Origin: Heliopora coerulea
Lineage: Eukaryota > Cnidaria > Anthozoa > Scleralcyonacea > Helioporidae
DNA length: 64,000 bases
Assembly (NCBI GenBank): GCA_030142905.1
Contig: JASJOG010000021.1
Coordinates: 2,632,001 to 2,696,000 of the forward strand
Reading direction: 5' to 3'
Shown: one piece after another, positions 50,568 through 61,486 of the stretch
How positions within the stretch are numbered: position 1 is the first letter of the stretch
Layout of the letters: each line of letters begins with the position of its first letter
The notes under the pieces: model-generated
Seen by the model: only the letters and a program-made list of their open reading frames with translations
Database searches by the model: none
Told to the model about the DNA's origin: nothing
Position numbers and translations under genes: made by a program

Positions 50568-50652
50568 CCACCTGTGTCAAGCAACCTCGTACCCAGGGTT
50601 TTATATGCGCTTAGGTAAGACCCTGGGTACGAGGTTGCTGTATCAAGGTGGT
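50568..50652. repeat. Foldback, 'acccagggt' family
   Basis: agcaacctcgtacccagggt (50580-50599) is exactly inverted at 50620-50639; weaker pairing extends outward to ccacc/ggtgg. I associate this foldback with anthozoan genomes. Confidence 0.8.
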
Positions 50653-50714
50653 TTGATACAGGTTCTTTAAAATTAAAAATGAAAAATGCAAGTTTGGCCT
50701 TGAAAATGTTGTGT

Positions 50715-50803
50715 GGAAAATATTTTCAATATCTCTTATTTTGCTACAGAAATATTAGGAATCAAATATATACATACGTAAGTACGTAAAGGGACACCCT
50801 CGT
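50715..50803 (+). repeat. Duplicated 85-bp block, copy 1
   Basis: Contains 'cttattttgctacagaaata' and 'gtaagtacgtaaagg', repeated with few changes at 52447-52540. The two copies bracket the Tc1 element and a microsatellite. Confidence 0.85.
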
Positions 50804-50814
50804 ATATATGTGTA

Positions 50815-52195
50815 TATGGCGGTCAAAAAGAATCGATTATGTTAAGATTATGTCACTTTCTGCTTACATAGGCAGACAAGAAGTACATCGTACACCAGCA
50901 GCCTTCAGGGTTATAGTAATGAATGTTTTGGATAGATTGAGATATGTCCCATAATATTTGTGGAGATTATCTGTTTTTAAAGTATTTTATAGCATACGCT
51001 AAACAAATTTTAAGTCTTACAAGAAAGGGTTATTGGCCTGTCACAAATTGGAAGATACGGAATAATGGGCCAAAGAGAAGAATCAGCTTGGAAGATCGAG
51101 GAAAAGTGCTGGCATTATCCGAAGAAGTCTACACACAACGTGAAATTGCTGCTCGTGTGGGTCGTACTCAAAGCAGTGTCAGTGAAATCCTCAAGAAGAA
51201 GAGACTCACTGGTAGTGTGAAAGATGCCAAGATCCCTGGACGGAAACGAAAGATATCTGAGAGGGAGGACAGGCTCATGGTAAGGAAAAGCAAGTCAAGT
51301 CGCTACAAGACTGACCCGCAAATAAAAGCTGAGATGCTAATTGAACATGGTGTCAATATCTCGGTTTCCACCACCCAAAGAAGGCTTAGAGAGACAGGTC
51401 TAAAGGGCTGCAAGCCCAGAAAGAAGCCTAAGCTTACTGCACGCTATAAGAAGTCTCGATTACAGTTTGCATAAGCACACAAAGATTGGACGGCTGAACA
51501 GTGGTCCCAAGTTATCTTCAGCGATGAATCAAGGTTTCTTCATAAGAGCGATGGGCGTGTGTATGTCAGAAGAATGGCTGGCGAAGAACTAAAGGAAAAC
51601 TGCATTCAGACAACTGTCAAACATGGAGGGGGTGGCATCATGGTATGGGGCAGCATCAATGCAAGAGGTGTTGGCTGTCTTTCTAAGATAGATGGAAAGC
51701 TTAATGGAGAACGATACATTGATCTCCTAGAAAATTCGCTTATTCCAACCACACACACGCTGACCATAGCAGATGGTTGGATATTCCAGCATGACAATAC
51801 AACTTGTCACACCTCCCGCCTTGTCAAAAGATCGTTTAAGGAAGAGGGTATAACTGTGTTAACAGCACAGTCACCCGATCTCAACCCTATTGAGAATCTA
51901 TGGGACCAACGTAAGACAATGGTCCAAGAGCAAATCTCCATCAATGTCACAGAACTCTGGAGTGCTGTAAAAGCCGCATGGCAAGGCTTTCCGTTAGATA
52001 AGCTAATTATTTTAATAAATAGCATGCCTCGAAGGTGTAAAGCAGTGATCAAAGCTGGTGGAGAAGCCACTAAATATTAAGATTTATTTTCTGTTTGTTT
52101 TCGGTGTAATTACTTGTCCTGATAAGGTTTGTTACAATGTTAATGGCGTCACCATCTTTAGCTTATGTGCGATCGATTCTTTTTGACAGCCAGTG
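50815..52195 (+). mobile_element. Tc1 transposon
   Basis: The right end (cgattctttttgacagccag, then TG and TA) and the left end (tggcggtcaaaaagaatcga) are inverted repeats. The left terminus has lost its first bases to a TATG-rich sequence. Same TIR family as the MITE at 32566-33183. Confidence 0.9.
50944..52080 (+). pseudogene. Tc1 transposase, near full length, broken
   Basis: The frame from about 51061 reads GPKRRISLEDRGKVLALSEE and YTQREIAARVGRTQSSVSEI (paired-like helix-turn-helix), then IFSDESRF (first Asp), VKHGGGGIMVWG, FQHDNTTCH (second Asp) and SPDLNPIENLW (Glu). The spacing from second Asp to Glu is 32 residues, not the usual 34, through loss of two residues after ITVL. There is an in-frame TAA at 51472-51474 (FA-stop-AHKDW). 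The probable original start ATGGG (51065) is out of frame by one base. About 40 codons of open frame before it are fortuitous. Confidence 0.9.
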
Positions 52196-52450
52196 TATAT
52201 ATGTATATATGTATATATGTATATATGTACATATGTATATATGTACATATGTATATATGTACATATGTATATACGAATATATGAATATATGTAAATATGA
52301 ATATATGTATATATGAATATATGTATATATGTGTATATGTATATATGTATGCATGTATGTATGTATATATGTATTTATATGTATATGTGTATATGTGTAT
52401 GTATATATTTGTATATGTGTATATGTGTATATATGTATATATGTAAATAG
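52196..52450. repeat. TATATATG-type microsatellite
   Basis: About 250 bp of TATG/TATATATG/TACATATG units adjacent to the right end of the Tc1 element. Open frames here are artefacts. Confidence 0.95.
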
Positions 52451-52540
52451 GTAAAATATTTTCAGTATCTCTTATTTTGCTACAGAAATATTAGGAGCCA
52501 AATAAATACATAAGTAAGTACGTAAAGGCACACCTACGCC
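52447..52540 (+). repeat. Duplicated 85-bp block, copy 2
   Basis: See copy 1 at 50715-50803. Confidence 0.85.
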
Positions 52541-52589
52541 CATACATTGTAGATATATATGTACATGTATATGTATATGTATATGTAGA

Positions 52590-52599
52590 AATGTGCACG

Positions 52600-52638
<39 letters not shown>
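52590..52638. repeat. (CA)n(TA)n microsatellite
   Basis: ACACAC then ATATAT, ending where the inverted hammerhead unit begins. Confidence 0.95.
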
Positions 52639-52657
52639 GTTCAATTTGAACACTTAC

Positions 52658-52682
52658 GTTTCGCTGTACTACAGCTCATCAG
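52658..52682 (-). ncRNA. Hammerhead ribozyme core, canonical (left)
   Basis: On the - strand: CTGATGA, stem GCTGT/ACAGC with loop AGT, then GAAAC. All conserved core bases match the hammerhead consensus. After GAAAC the sequence guaagugu-u could form a minimal stem III (ACG/UGU) and a GUU cleavage triplet. A stem I is not obvious, so activity is uncertain. Confidence 0.6.
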
Positions 52683-52871
52683 TGCAGCTTGGAACGAATT
52701 TGGATTGATAGGGACCAGAGTGCTCAAACCGCTACTCAAGCGGTGGGCATTGCTTAACCCTATTGGTTATCGTTATGCGTCCATAGAATGCTCAACAACA
52801 TCGAAATGTGGGAGCGTATATATGTTCAATCCATGCATATATATATATATCCAAGTTCGTTCCGAGCTGCA

Positions 52872-52896
52872 CTGATGAGCTGTAGTACAGCGAAAC
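52872..52896 (+). ncRNA. Hammerhead ribozyme core, canonical (right)
   Basis: CTGATGA, stem GCTGT/ACAGC, then GAAAC. Downstream 'ttacgtc' allows a two-base-pair stem III (AC/GU) and a GUC triplet, the preferred cleavage site. Minimal stem III is typical of Penelope-type hammerheads. Stem I is weak. Confidence 0.6.
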
Positions 52897-52912
52897 TTAC
52901 GTCTGAAGATTG

Positions 52913-52914
<2 letters not shown>

Positions 52915-52950
<36 letters not shown>

Positions 52951-53103
52951 TGTATATGTATGTATGTATGTATGTATGAATGTATGTATGCATGTATGTA
53001 TGCATGTATGTCACTTAATCGGTGTGCCTACCTCTTCGCTCGGTCGGCACGAAAACCTCAGACAAATTCTTTCCCGTACATATTGTGTGTGTGTGTGTGT
53101 GTA
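52915..53103. repeat. (TA)n, (TATG)n and (GT)n microsatellites
   Basis: TA repeat 52917-52946, TATG/TGCATGTA units to about 53010, and a short (GT)n at 53083-53102. Confidence 0.95.
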
Positions 53104-53339
53104 TTATGTATGTTCCCCACGTACACGATTTAGGCAGGTAGCACGGCAAACACAGAATGAAGCAGTCATACTATCATTTGTGAATCCTGTTTATGCTTAC
53201 TTTTGATCAACTACGTTCGCCATTCGGACAGCATTATGAAATTGACTGATATTTCCTTGCTCTTGTGTATAAACAAAAGGCAAGAAATTAGGAATTATTA
53301 TAAGCAATACCGTGACATGAAGGAAATTAGTTATTAATT

Positions 53340-53602
53340 GTCTCCCTCGGGTAGAGGAGACATTTAATCACTCTTTTCTCTACATGTCATGATATTAGTT
53401 TCTAATACCATGATTACTGACAAAATTTAATTGGTATTGTTTGAAATGCTTTTCGGGATGTTAATTTGTTCATGGTGGGTACCAGCCCTTGTATAACATG
53501 ATTAATTTAGTGCGTTCTGTCGCATAAAACAGTGCCCTTTTGATGTTCGCTTTTGCATGTTAATGAGGAAGAATTAGAAATGTCCCCCTCTCTTGAGGGA
53601 AA
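53340..53602. repeat. MITE-like inverted-end element
   Basis: tctccctcgggtagaggaga at the left is matched inversely by tccccctctcttgagggaaa at the right, with some mismatches; about 260 bp apart. A related but more decayed sequence may be at 28010-28370. Class unknown. Confidence 0.5.
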
Positions 53603-54184
53603 ATTAGTAGAAAAATAGGGATTAAATCTCCTGTTGAGAACGATAAGAAAGAACGTCATCATGGTATTAATTCTGTTATATTCGACCAATCAAAATATTT
53701 CGGATGATGGGTTATCCCAAAGAGAGAGTTATTTCGCTGGCCTAAGAACGATATCAGGTACCGAATCACTTATTGCATTGATACTAATCCGAACCTTAAT
53801 TGATGGTTTGCAACCAGTCCTTTGAGATTCAAAAGACAAATATATTGGAGGCCTTTATAATAGTAACTAATGAAATTCTTTTGTTAAAATTCTACCAACA
53901 TGGCCACCATGACGTCACGCGGAAACTCCTATATTAACTCTAACCCTAACCTGAGATCAGTTTTGAATCGAAAGTTTCAGTTGAAATTTTTGTCGAAATA
54001 TCAATGGGATTCCAGCAAAATTACCTTGGCTTCATGTAATGGTCTTTGCTTGCGGGGTGTGGTCCGTCAACGATATTGACAGCATTTCGTGTTCACAGCA
54101 GAATAAGGGAATCACCACAAGCCCAGGATTCCGCAACTTTTAAACAGGTCCTCCACCATTACCGCAATTGTCCTTTAATTTCAG

Positions 54185-54345
54185 ATCCCGACCAATCTCA
54201 AGACTATCTGTGTTGATTTATCGAGCTTAGATGACGCAATAAAGGCCATCACATCTACTGGCGATGATATTGATATGCTGGTAAATAATGCTGCATATGT
54301 TGTCACAAAGGATACTTTGGATGTCACCGAAGATGATTTTGACAA
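54185..54345 (+). CDS. DCXR: DCXR-like exon 3
   Basis: IPTNLKTICVDLSSLDDAIK, then DDIDMLVNNAAYVVTKDTLD and VTEDDFD. VDLS is the coenzyme-contacting segment; the NNAA motif is the SDR structural signature with the catalytic-tetrad Asn region following. Acceptor tttcag, donor gtatgt. Confidence 0.97.
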
Positions 54346-54708
54346 GTATGTTTGATGTAAAGAAGTAATGAACAGATTAACTGTGTGATAATATACATGA
54401 TTCGATTCCCGATTTGGATTGGTTGGGAGCATTGCAATTTCAGGGTAAAACATTACTGAGAAAAGTAACAAAAATCTCCACGAAATTACCTTTTTGGCGC
54501 TTTCCACTTGTCGTGTATATTATTAATGAGTATTTCGTGATAAACTCGTCCATCGGACTAGTGCTGTTTTGATATTTTTAGAAAAACTAACTTGTACGAT
54601 TTTTTCCCCATAAATGAACTTGAAGCCATGATATTACCTACACTAATACATTAGTTCATTGAGTTCAATTTTTCAATGGATTCTTTTTTATTTTCGTAAA
54701 ACTTCCAG

Positions 54709-54751
54709 ATCAATGCTTGTGAATGTGAAGGCTCCACTTCTCCTGAGTCAG
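54709..54751 (+). CDS. DCXR: DCXR-like exon 4, 43 nt
   Basis: SMLVNVKAPLLLSQ with the first base completing Lys. The N of VNVKA is the catalytic Asn of the SDR tetrad. Acceptor ttccag, donor gtaata. Confidence 0.94.
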
Positions 54752-54779
54752 GTAATATATACATTTTGGTGAAAGGAAT

Positions 54780-55345
54780 AGAAGGACAAAGAACTGAGAG
54801 AGGGGGTCGAAATTCAGAAAAGGGAAACAAAGAGAATAAAATCGACGTAAAAAGAAAGGAAGGAGAAGAATGGAGGAAAGGATGGAAAATGGTGGAAAAG
54901 TTAATGAATTAAAACGGTGTTAAAATGCACAATGTAAGAAAAGTAAGGAAAGAGTACGAAAATATGGAAAAGCAATCAAAGAATTGAGGAAGAATGAGGA
55001 AACGGGAAAAAAGAGGAGATTAGAGGAGAAATTAAAAAGAAAAGAAAGGGAGATACAAGCAAAGATAACAGATGGTCAACAAGGAAAAGACAAAACTAAT
55101 AATTAAATATAGAATAATTAAAAAGGGAGAAAAGGAGGTTTGGAAAGAAGTGCTGAAGGAAAGAAATGCAAAAGAAACGCTGTACGTAAGAAGGAAGGAA
55201 GTGTGGAAGGAAGCAAGAATAGAAGGAAGGAAGGAAAGAAAGAAAGAGAAAAAGAAACAAAGGAAGATTAAAAGAATGGACGGAAGAAATATAATTAATG
55301 AAGAAAGAAGGAAAGAAAAGATAAAAGAAAGAAAGGTATGCAGGA
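54780..55345. repeat. Purine-rich tract (GAAAG-type)
   Basis: About 560 bp of almost all A and G, built from degenerate AAAGGAAG/GAAAGAAAG units. It fills most of the intron between exons 4 and 5. Confidence 0.9.
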
Positions 55346-55395
55346 AGAAACATAAATTGTTTGTTCATTTAAATTTAATTACTCTTTAAACATAG

Positions 55396-55495
55396 TTTGT
55401 TGCTCGCAATATCATTAAGAAAGGATCTAGTGGAGCAATCGTTAACGTGTCATCGATTATATCAAAATTTGCTATCAGTCATTTTTCACCTTATG
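55396..55495 (+). CDS. DCXR: DCXR-like exon 5, catalytic Ser and Tyr
   Basis: FVARNIIKKGSSGAIVNVSS then IISKFAISHFSPY. NVSS holds the catalytic Ser and SPY the catalytic Tyr, whose partner Lys is in exon 6 (Y-G-V-T-K). Acceptor acatag, donor gtaagt. Confidence 0.97.
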
Positions 55496-55705
55496 GTAAG
55501 TTTTCATCTTGTTTATTACAAACTATCCCAATGGCTATATTTTTACTCCATTGAAGTTGGAGTGGACTGATGGTAGAAGAGGGTAGTGTGGTTTATGAAC
55601 TATTGACAGTGTACGAAAATTTTTCATTTTCTGATTAGATAATTACTCTTTGCCACAAGATAAGTTCTTCAAATTTTTAGCCATATTCACAAACTCTCCT
55701 ACAGT

Positions 55706-55952
55706 ATAAGACCCCGTTCACACGATACCGGTACGAAACTGCACCGGTATCAAAATATCACGGTACGAACCTGTTCACACGATGCCGGTAGAGGTACAGT
55801 TTCATTACGGTTCCACATTACGGTTTCAAATCTTTACGGCTAGCATTACGATTTCATGCTTTTTCATACCGGTACCGTGTGAACGCAAGGCCTAACCGTA
55901 ATAATTTCGTTACGGTTTCATTTCGTACCGGTATCATGTGAACGGGGTCTTA
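55706..55952. repeat. MITE with 'gaccccgttcacac' ends
   Basis: taagaccccgttcacacgat at the left and atgtgaacggggtctta at the right. Inner 'accggta' blocks are repeated in both orientations. About 245 bp; 3-bp target duplication unresolved (TAA/TTA), so PIF/Harbinger-like is only a guess. Confidence 0.75.
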
Positions 55953-58900
55953 ATCACCCCTCTTTGTATTTGAAATAAAATGTACATTATTATTCATCTA
56001 TGCTCATTTACTTCCACGAGAACGCACAATTCTAGCTTCTTTTGCCTGCGTTTACTTAACTCTCTCAGTTCAGATTTTCCTTTTCGAAAGTGAAGTATAT
56101 AAATAACAGATTTGATAATAGATATTGGACCATAAAAACTTCATTGAAAAAAATGGACCTAGAAAATAGTAAGATTTTAATGACAATTAAAGGAACTGAT
56201 TGTAACTTGGCAAGCCAATTAACAGCTTCAATAAAATTTCATTATCTTATCCTTATCGCACAAGTTTGGTATATCACATTTGAACTTGGATTGAATACGT
56301 GTGAGTTTACTCATTGTTTCACCAGTGTAATTGATCTGTGCTTCCTTGGTGTTCTTGATCTGTATTGTTTTGTACATTTTGTTAAGTTACCAGAGACAAG
56401 GGGTGATGCTTTTGTTGTGCATCCTGCTCGCCTGGGCATTGAAAAAAGCGAAGCGATTAAAAGGTTAATTGGACCACCTAACATCTTCAGCACTTTTTCA
56501 AATATATTAATTCTTTTCACCCTTTTCTACCACAGACAATCTGGGGGCTAGTTTCTGCTTCGCATCATTACTTTTCTAATAATACATGTAATTTTGACGT
56601 CATAGTATTGTCATAGAAACTGTTTGATCTTCATATTCAATATTTTCTTTCGTTAAAATAAAAACACCCCTTGAATATGTCATCAATAAGTGTTGCTGAC
56701 AAGTTGGAAATTTACCATATAATACCAAAATATTTGTCACGAAAAGTGGAAGCATAACGATGTCCTCATCAACAATTCTCATGTCCTATATTACATTTGT
56801 TTCCAACGTTTTACAGCATGAGACGGTTAATTATGTCGACCCCAATAGGCGGGATCCACCTCTTTCTACATAAAATTGCGTTTCATTCTTGTGACGACAT
56901 AAAAATCATGTGACTTTCATTTTGTCACGAAATAAGTGAAATAATTGGAATTATTTTCTAGTTATTTCGCAATTTCCGTTCCAAATCCGTCTAACCTAGA
57001 TAATGGATGGAAATTTTGCTAAATACTTTAAAAGGAACGAATTATCAGATTCTGCTCGGAAGAAGGCACCATAGCTCAGTCTCTGATAAAAGCTGACCAA
57101 CCATTGTCATAGCAACGGTGAGAAGTATGGCTATCCTTTGCCAATAAAAAGTCGTCAAAGCTTTGCGCGTACGCACAATCGAGAGACGTTGATTTAAACA
57201 ACTCGGGGTGAAAAGGTTGATACTTACTCAAATTGAGCTAAAAAATAAGAATATAACTAAACATACGTAATGCACTGGTCTGTGGATGATTTGCTACTGG
57301 GATTTAGGCGAGGAGAAGTACTTGTATATATCCATGAGTCACCTCTTTTTAGAGGGTCCTTTAGGCTTTCCGAAAAGATCACTTTTTAAAGTTTTCTTCA
57401 CTTTCTGTGAGAAGTACAATTTTCTGAGGAATAGAACTGAGTTTCCTAAGCAAAGATAGCTCTTATTCTGCCAAGAGGAGACCGGCCACCCTTCACGCCT
57501 GCCCTAAATCCGTCTGCGTTCTGCAATCAACTTAAAAGAAGTTTATATGTAGTATTTTTATATGTAGTATTTAGCCGAAAAACGAGAGAACAAGTTGCTA
57601 CGTTTGACATTTGACCTTGATGAAGGACTTTTACTGGAAACGTCAATTCCTTGTTCTCTCGTGTTTAATCTTTTTCTATGTTGATTCAGAACTACCGACA
57701 TACCACTTCATTTTTGATATATCTATGCAATAACTGATATACTATTACCAGTTACCACAAAAAAAGCACGAAAGAAAGATACAAACATCCTCTATCAGTA
57801 GATGAAAGTAAATGCGTTTAAATTCAATACCACAAAAAAGGTTATCATCGCTACGTGACTAAGATACCTACTCTGTTTCACTATCCGATCCGACAAGTAA
57901 AATTCGAAGAAAGTTAAACAAACTGTTACTTGATTTAAAAAAATCCTTAAAAGGTTAACGATGCTAAATAAGGAAAAATTTTCGGTAGCAACGGACTTGA
58001 CGATTTTTTGGCTTATCGGAAATTCACAAAGCGGTTATTCCTTTCGAGACCTATTGTCTCTATAAGACTCTAAGACTCTACTCTTTCAAGAGAGACTGTA
58101 CGCTCTACCTGATGTATTTTCTTCATATTTGAGTGAATCTGCCTTACCATACGAATGAAAGGTAGGGCTCCGCACTCCCATTACTTCTTTAGGCTCACTA
58201 GTGAGCGACAGCTATAAAATTAATATGAAAAACTTGACCAGTTTCGAGCATAACAAGTCCCGTTTTAAAATTGTTCACTTTAGCTTGAAATTGATGTCGA
58301 CATCGAAATGTCATTTTCGCGAATTTTGACACTCCATTAAAATGTCCTGAAAGCAAACTTCCCATTCGATCGATTTCTTTCTCGCAAACTTTTTTAAATC
58401 ATTTCTTCATCTGCCACCTTTTTAACATTTTTAAAAGTTGAAATTTTTCTTTGTTCTTCGTTGTCTTATTTATTCTTTTGTCCGATGTGTCCTCTATACA
58501 GGACATTGACCATTATAGCTATGTCACTAATTTGTTATTGTTACAGCTTATGTGTTATGGTTATCGTGATATGTAATGGCTCGAGGAGGCAACGAGCCGA
58601 AACTCACTTTATCGGCCACCATGTTTGTTTTGCCCAACAGAAACTAAGTATCACATTGTGCTTTTGATTGTTTTTTTATCTTTAATCCATAGAATCGAAT
58701 TGCGTACTAGTGATGAAATAAACATGATAAATTAAAAGCTGGATAACGTATTTTATGGTCAATGGTTAAGAAAGAAAGAACCCTCTTTAAGACTCAATTG
58801 ACACCAGTGGCAAAAAGTCCAACATCAAGGCTTTTTCTACGTCAATACGACCGTGAGAGACTAAGTCCGTTATTGTTAGATTGGCTGTTGTGAGCTATTT

Positions 58901-59116
58901 TAGTTGCAATTATAATATGCAATTCTCGGTTGGTTTGGGACGTATTTGAGCCCAGGAAGTGCGTCTCTGTTCAATAAACTTATCTGGCGTTAAACATAAT
59001 GATATTCTAAAAGCATCCATCAGGCCTCAAAGGCTTAATGGCATCGATCAATAATGAGAATTTAGGAATAATAAATGACTAGTTACAATGTTCAATTAAA
59101 TATCTATTTTCTGAAG
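55953..59116. other. DCXR intron 5
   Basis: A 3.6-kb intron in total. Besides the MITE above and the small inverted repeat at 57578-57664 I see no repeats or exons. The 153-codon frame at 56090-56551 has no motif I recognise and no splice support; likely chance. At 58567-58597 'ctcgaggaggcaacgagccgaaac' is a further degenerate hammerhead-like string (one extra base in the first box). Confidence 0.5.
57578..57664. repeat. Inverted repeat with degenerate hammerhead-like core
   Basis: aacgagagaacaag and cttgttctctcgtgtt enclose TTGATGA, AGGACTTTTACTG, GAAACGTC on the + strand (57617-57643). The first base of CUGAUGA is T and stem II is weak, so it is probably a dead relative. Confidence 0.5.
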
Positions 59117-59181
59117 GTGTTACAAAATCTGCGTTGGATGGTATCACCATGGCAATGGCAATAGAACTTGCTCCATATAAG
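59117..59181 (+). CDS. DCXR: DCXR-like exon 6, catalytic Lys
   Basis: VTKSALDGITMAMAIELAPY then K, following the Gly split with exon 5. Supplies Lys of YxxxK; SALD-(L/I)T and ALELAP are standard SDR. Acceptor ctgaag, donor gtttga. Confidence 0.96.
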
Positions 59182-59189
59182 GTTTGATT

Positions 59190-59525
59190 ATTTCTCTGGC
59201 TCCTTTCCTTCTTTCTCTCTTTTTTCCCCGTTATTCCTGTCTTTCTTCTACTCTGTCTTTCTTCTACTCTGTCTTTCTTCTACTCTGTCTTTCTTCTACT
59301 CTGTCTTTCTTCTACTCTGTCTTTCTTTCTTTCCTTCTTTCTTTCCTTCTTTCTTTCCTTCTTTCTTTTTTTCTTTTTTCTTTTTTCTTTCTTTCTCTCT
59401 TTCTTTCTTTTTTTCTCTCTTTCTTCGTTCCTTCCTTTCTTTCTTCCTTCTTTTCTTTCTTCATTTCTTTCTTTCGTTCTTTCGCTCTTTCTTTCATTCC
59501 TTCATTTTTCCCTTTCTCCTTTTCA
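59190..59525. repeat. Pyrimidine tract with 16-bp minisatellite
   Basis: About five tandem copies of TTCTACTCTGTCTTTC (59246-59325) followed by (CTTT)n/(TTCC)n. It begins within 15 bp of the exon 6 donor. Open frames are artefacts. Confidence 0.95.
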
Positions 59526-59569
59526 CCTCTTTTTGTCATTTTCTCTCCTTTATCAATTAAATCATTTAT

Positions 59570-61060
59570 TCGTTTACCCGTTCATTCATTCATTCATTCA
59601 TTTATTTATTATTTATTTATTTATTTATTTAATTGTTTAATGATTGATTGATGAAAAGGTTGCGAGGCGTTCAGTTGCTGAGACTAGTCATCATCAGGCT
59701 TAAAAGACGTGAGCATGACTTGAAGTCTTACATGTAACAAACGCTATGAAAAGTCTTAAATTCAATTATTTAAAACTTTTAAAAGTACTTCTTTACGCTA
59801 GAAAACTCAAAATTCAAGGTAAAACTGACTACAATTAAGAAATCCCATCAAACTTCTATTGATGAAACCAAGCTTAAGTTTCTACTTTCCACATTCCAAA
59901 TTAAGTTCGGTATCAATTTTTCTACATTTAACTTCTCCAATTTAAGAAGCTTGGATAACTAGTTTTAGCTTTTAGTATCAAATCAATCAACAGTCACTAT
60001 TTGAAGAGGGTAAAATTTGACAGTATAAATTACGGAAAATTCTATGACCCTCTACAGTAAAATTATATACAAAATAAAACTGATGTTGCTGTATACTAAT
60101 ACATACTGATATTTAGGTTATTACAAATGTAATAACTGTTTTTTAAATTCCAAAATATTAGTGTAGAAAAATAATCCCGTAAAAAAAGAAAATATCAAAA
60201 CATTAAATAAAATTAATATGTCAACTTTCTAAGCGTGTGACTTCTCTCCGGTTGCTTAAAAATGGTTTATACATACTTTGCTTAAAATAAACACCAAGGT
60301 TTTCTTTTTGATAGCCATATCTATTTTGTTGCTGTCTGTAATTGTTATGTCTGCGATGGTTCTTCCTCCCATTTTTCGTTTATTCGCATAGCGTAACGAA
60401 TAAAAATTATGAGTATCTCATATGTCTATTATGGATTTCAGAATTCTTTACTAATAAAGCCCGCCACACACTTGGGCGACAGTGTACTATTTTAGTTGCA
60501 TGCAAGAAATATCAGAGTTTTTTGCAAAGAATTGTGCTGTGTGCGGCAGCTTGAGATGAACCTCTTTTTGCATGCAAGAAAAATCGCATCGATCAAACAT
60601 GTTTGATTTATTCACATGCAACTGAATGCATTTTCATCCTGTCGCAAAGATGCGCGCGTTTGTGGCACTGTTATGATTAAACCACCAATGAGAGAGTAGT
60701 AGAAATAACATAAAAAATGGCGTCTGTAGTATGGACCCCAAAAAAAGAACAGTTGGTATTAAGAATTGTTGTATGCGTGAGCGGCTTTGTGTAACAAAAG
60801 AAAACTCCCATGCGATCTGACGACTGCGACTAAATCGCACTCCTGTCCTGCGGGAGTAGAATTAGAAACTTACACATGTTTAAGAACTTAAATAGTTCTC
60901 TACTTCAACAAATTCTTTGCAAAAAGTTACCATTTTAAGGTGTTAATAAATAGAAAAGACGGCATCAATTTTTTCATTAACTAAAAGGATTCTGGCTGCT
61001 CACTTTTGAATCATCGTGTTTTTGTGAGATATCCAGCATGCACTACAGCTATCCCAAATT
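59570..61060. other. DCXR intron 6, mostly unrecognised
   Basis: A short (ATTC)n/(TTTA)n run at about 59583-59632. At 59660-59700 the complement reads CCTGATGATGACTAG ... CAACTGAACG, an unclear hammerhead-like string. At about 60455-60860 GCATGC-containing blocks and 'gcccgccacacac' suggest a decayed Harbinger-type MITE. No exon seen. Confidence 0.4.
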
Positions 61061-61061
61061 G

Positions 61062-61486
61062 CACCTTTTGCATTTCATTACCAGAAAATATACTATCATT
61101 AACGCCAACCTCAAACTCACTAACGTAAAAATACCTTCATTTTATTCAATCGACATTCACTAGCGTGGATACGCAACCATTTGCATCAAAGGGCATTCCA
61201 TAGCCAACAGACGACCATTAACACCATTCTACTATACGTTAGAGATAATAAAATTTCAATTACGAGAGAGAAATATCTTGCGTAATTAAAATTTTATTAC
61301 CCCTAATGTATAGTAGAATTGTGTTAATGGTCGTCTGTTGGCGCTATGGAATGTCCTTAATGCAAATGGTTGCGTATCTACGCTAGTGAATGTCGATTGA
61401 ATAAAATGAATGTATTTTTGCGTTAGTGAGTTAGAGGTTGGTGTTAATGGTAGTATATTTTCTGGTAATGAACAGCAAAAGGTGTA
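61062..61486. repeat. Small foldback of the 386-2290 family
   Basis: caccttttgc at the left and gcaaaaggtg at the right; arms of about 200 bp meet near 61272 ('attagagataataaaattt' against 'aaattttattacccctaat'). Same blocks as the element at 386-2290. Confidence 0.85.

Larger units (their letters stand above)
52639..52914. repeat. Inverted pair of hammerhead-bearing units
   Basis: Two arms of about 68 bp (52639-52707 and 52846-52914) are inverses with few differences: 'gctgtactacagctcatcag' and 'ctgatgagctgtagtacagc'. They face each other across about 140 bp of unrelated sequence. TA-rich microsatellites lie on both outer sides. No coding capacity. It resembles a non-autonomous Penelope/retrozyme derivative. 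Confidence 0.75.

Noticed and set aside
56090..56551. 153-codon open frame in DCXR intron 5
   Set aside because: Long for chance in AT-rich DNA and hydrophobic in part, but no family resemblance and no flanking evidence of a gene; left unannotated as a gene.
59640..59720. Further hammerhead on the - strand (CTGATGATGACTAG...)
   Set aside because: The first box matches, but the second reads GAACG and stem II is not convincing.
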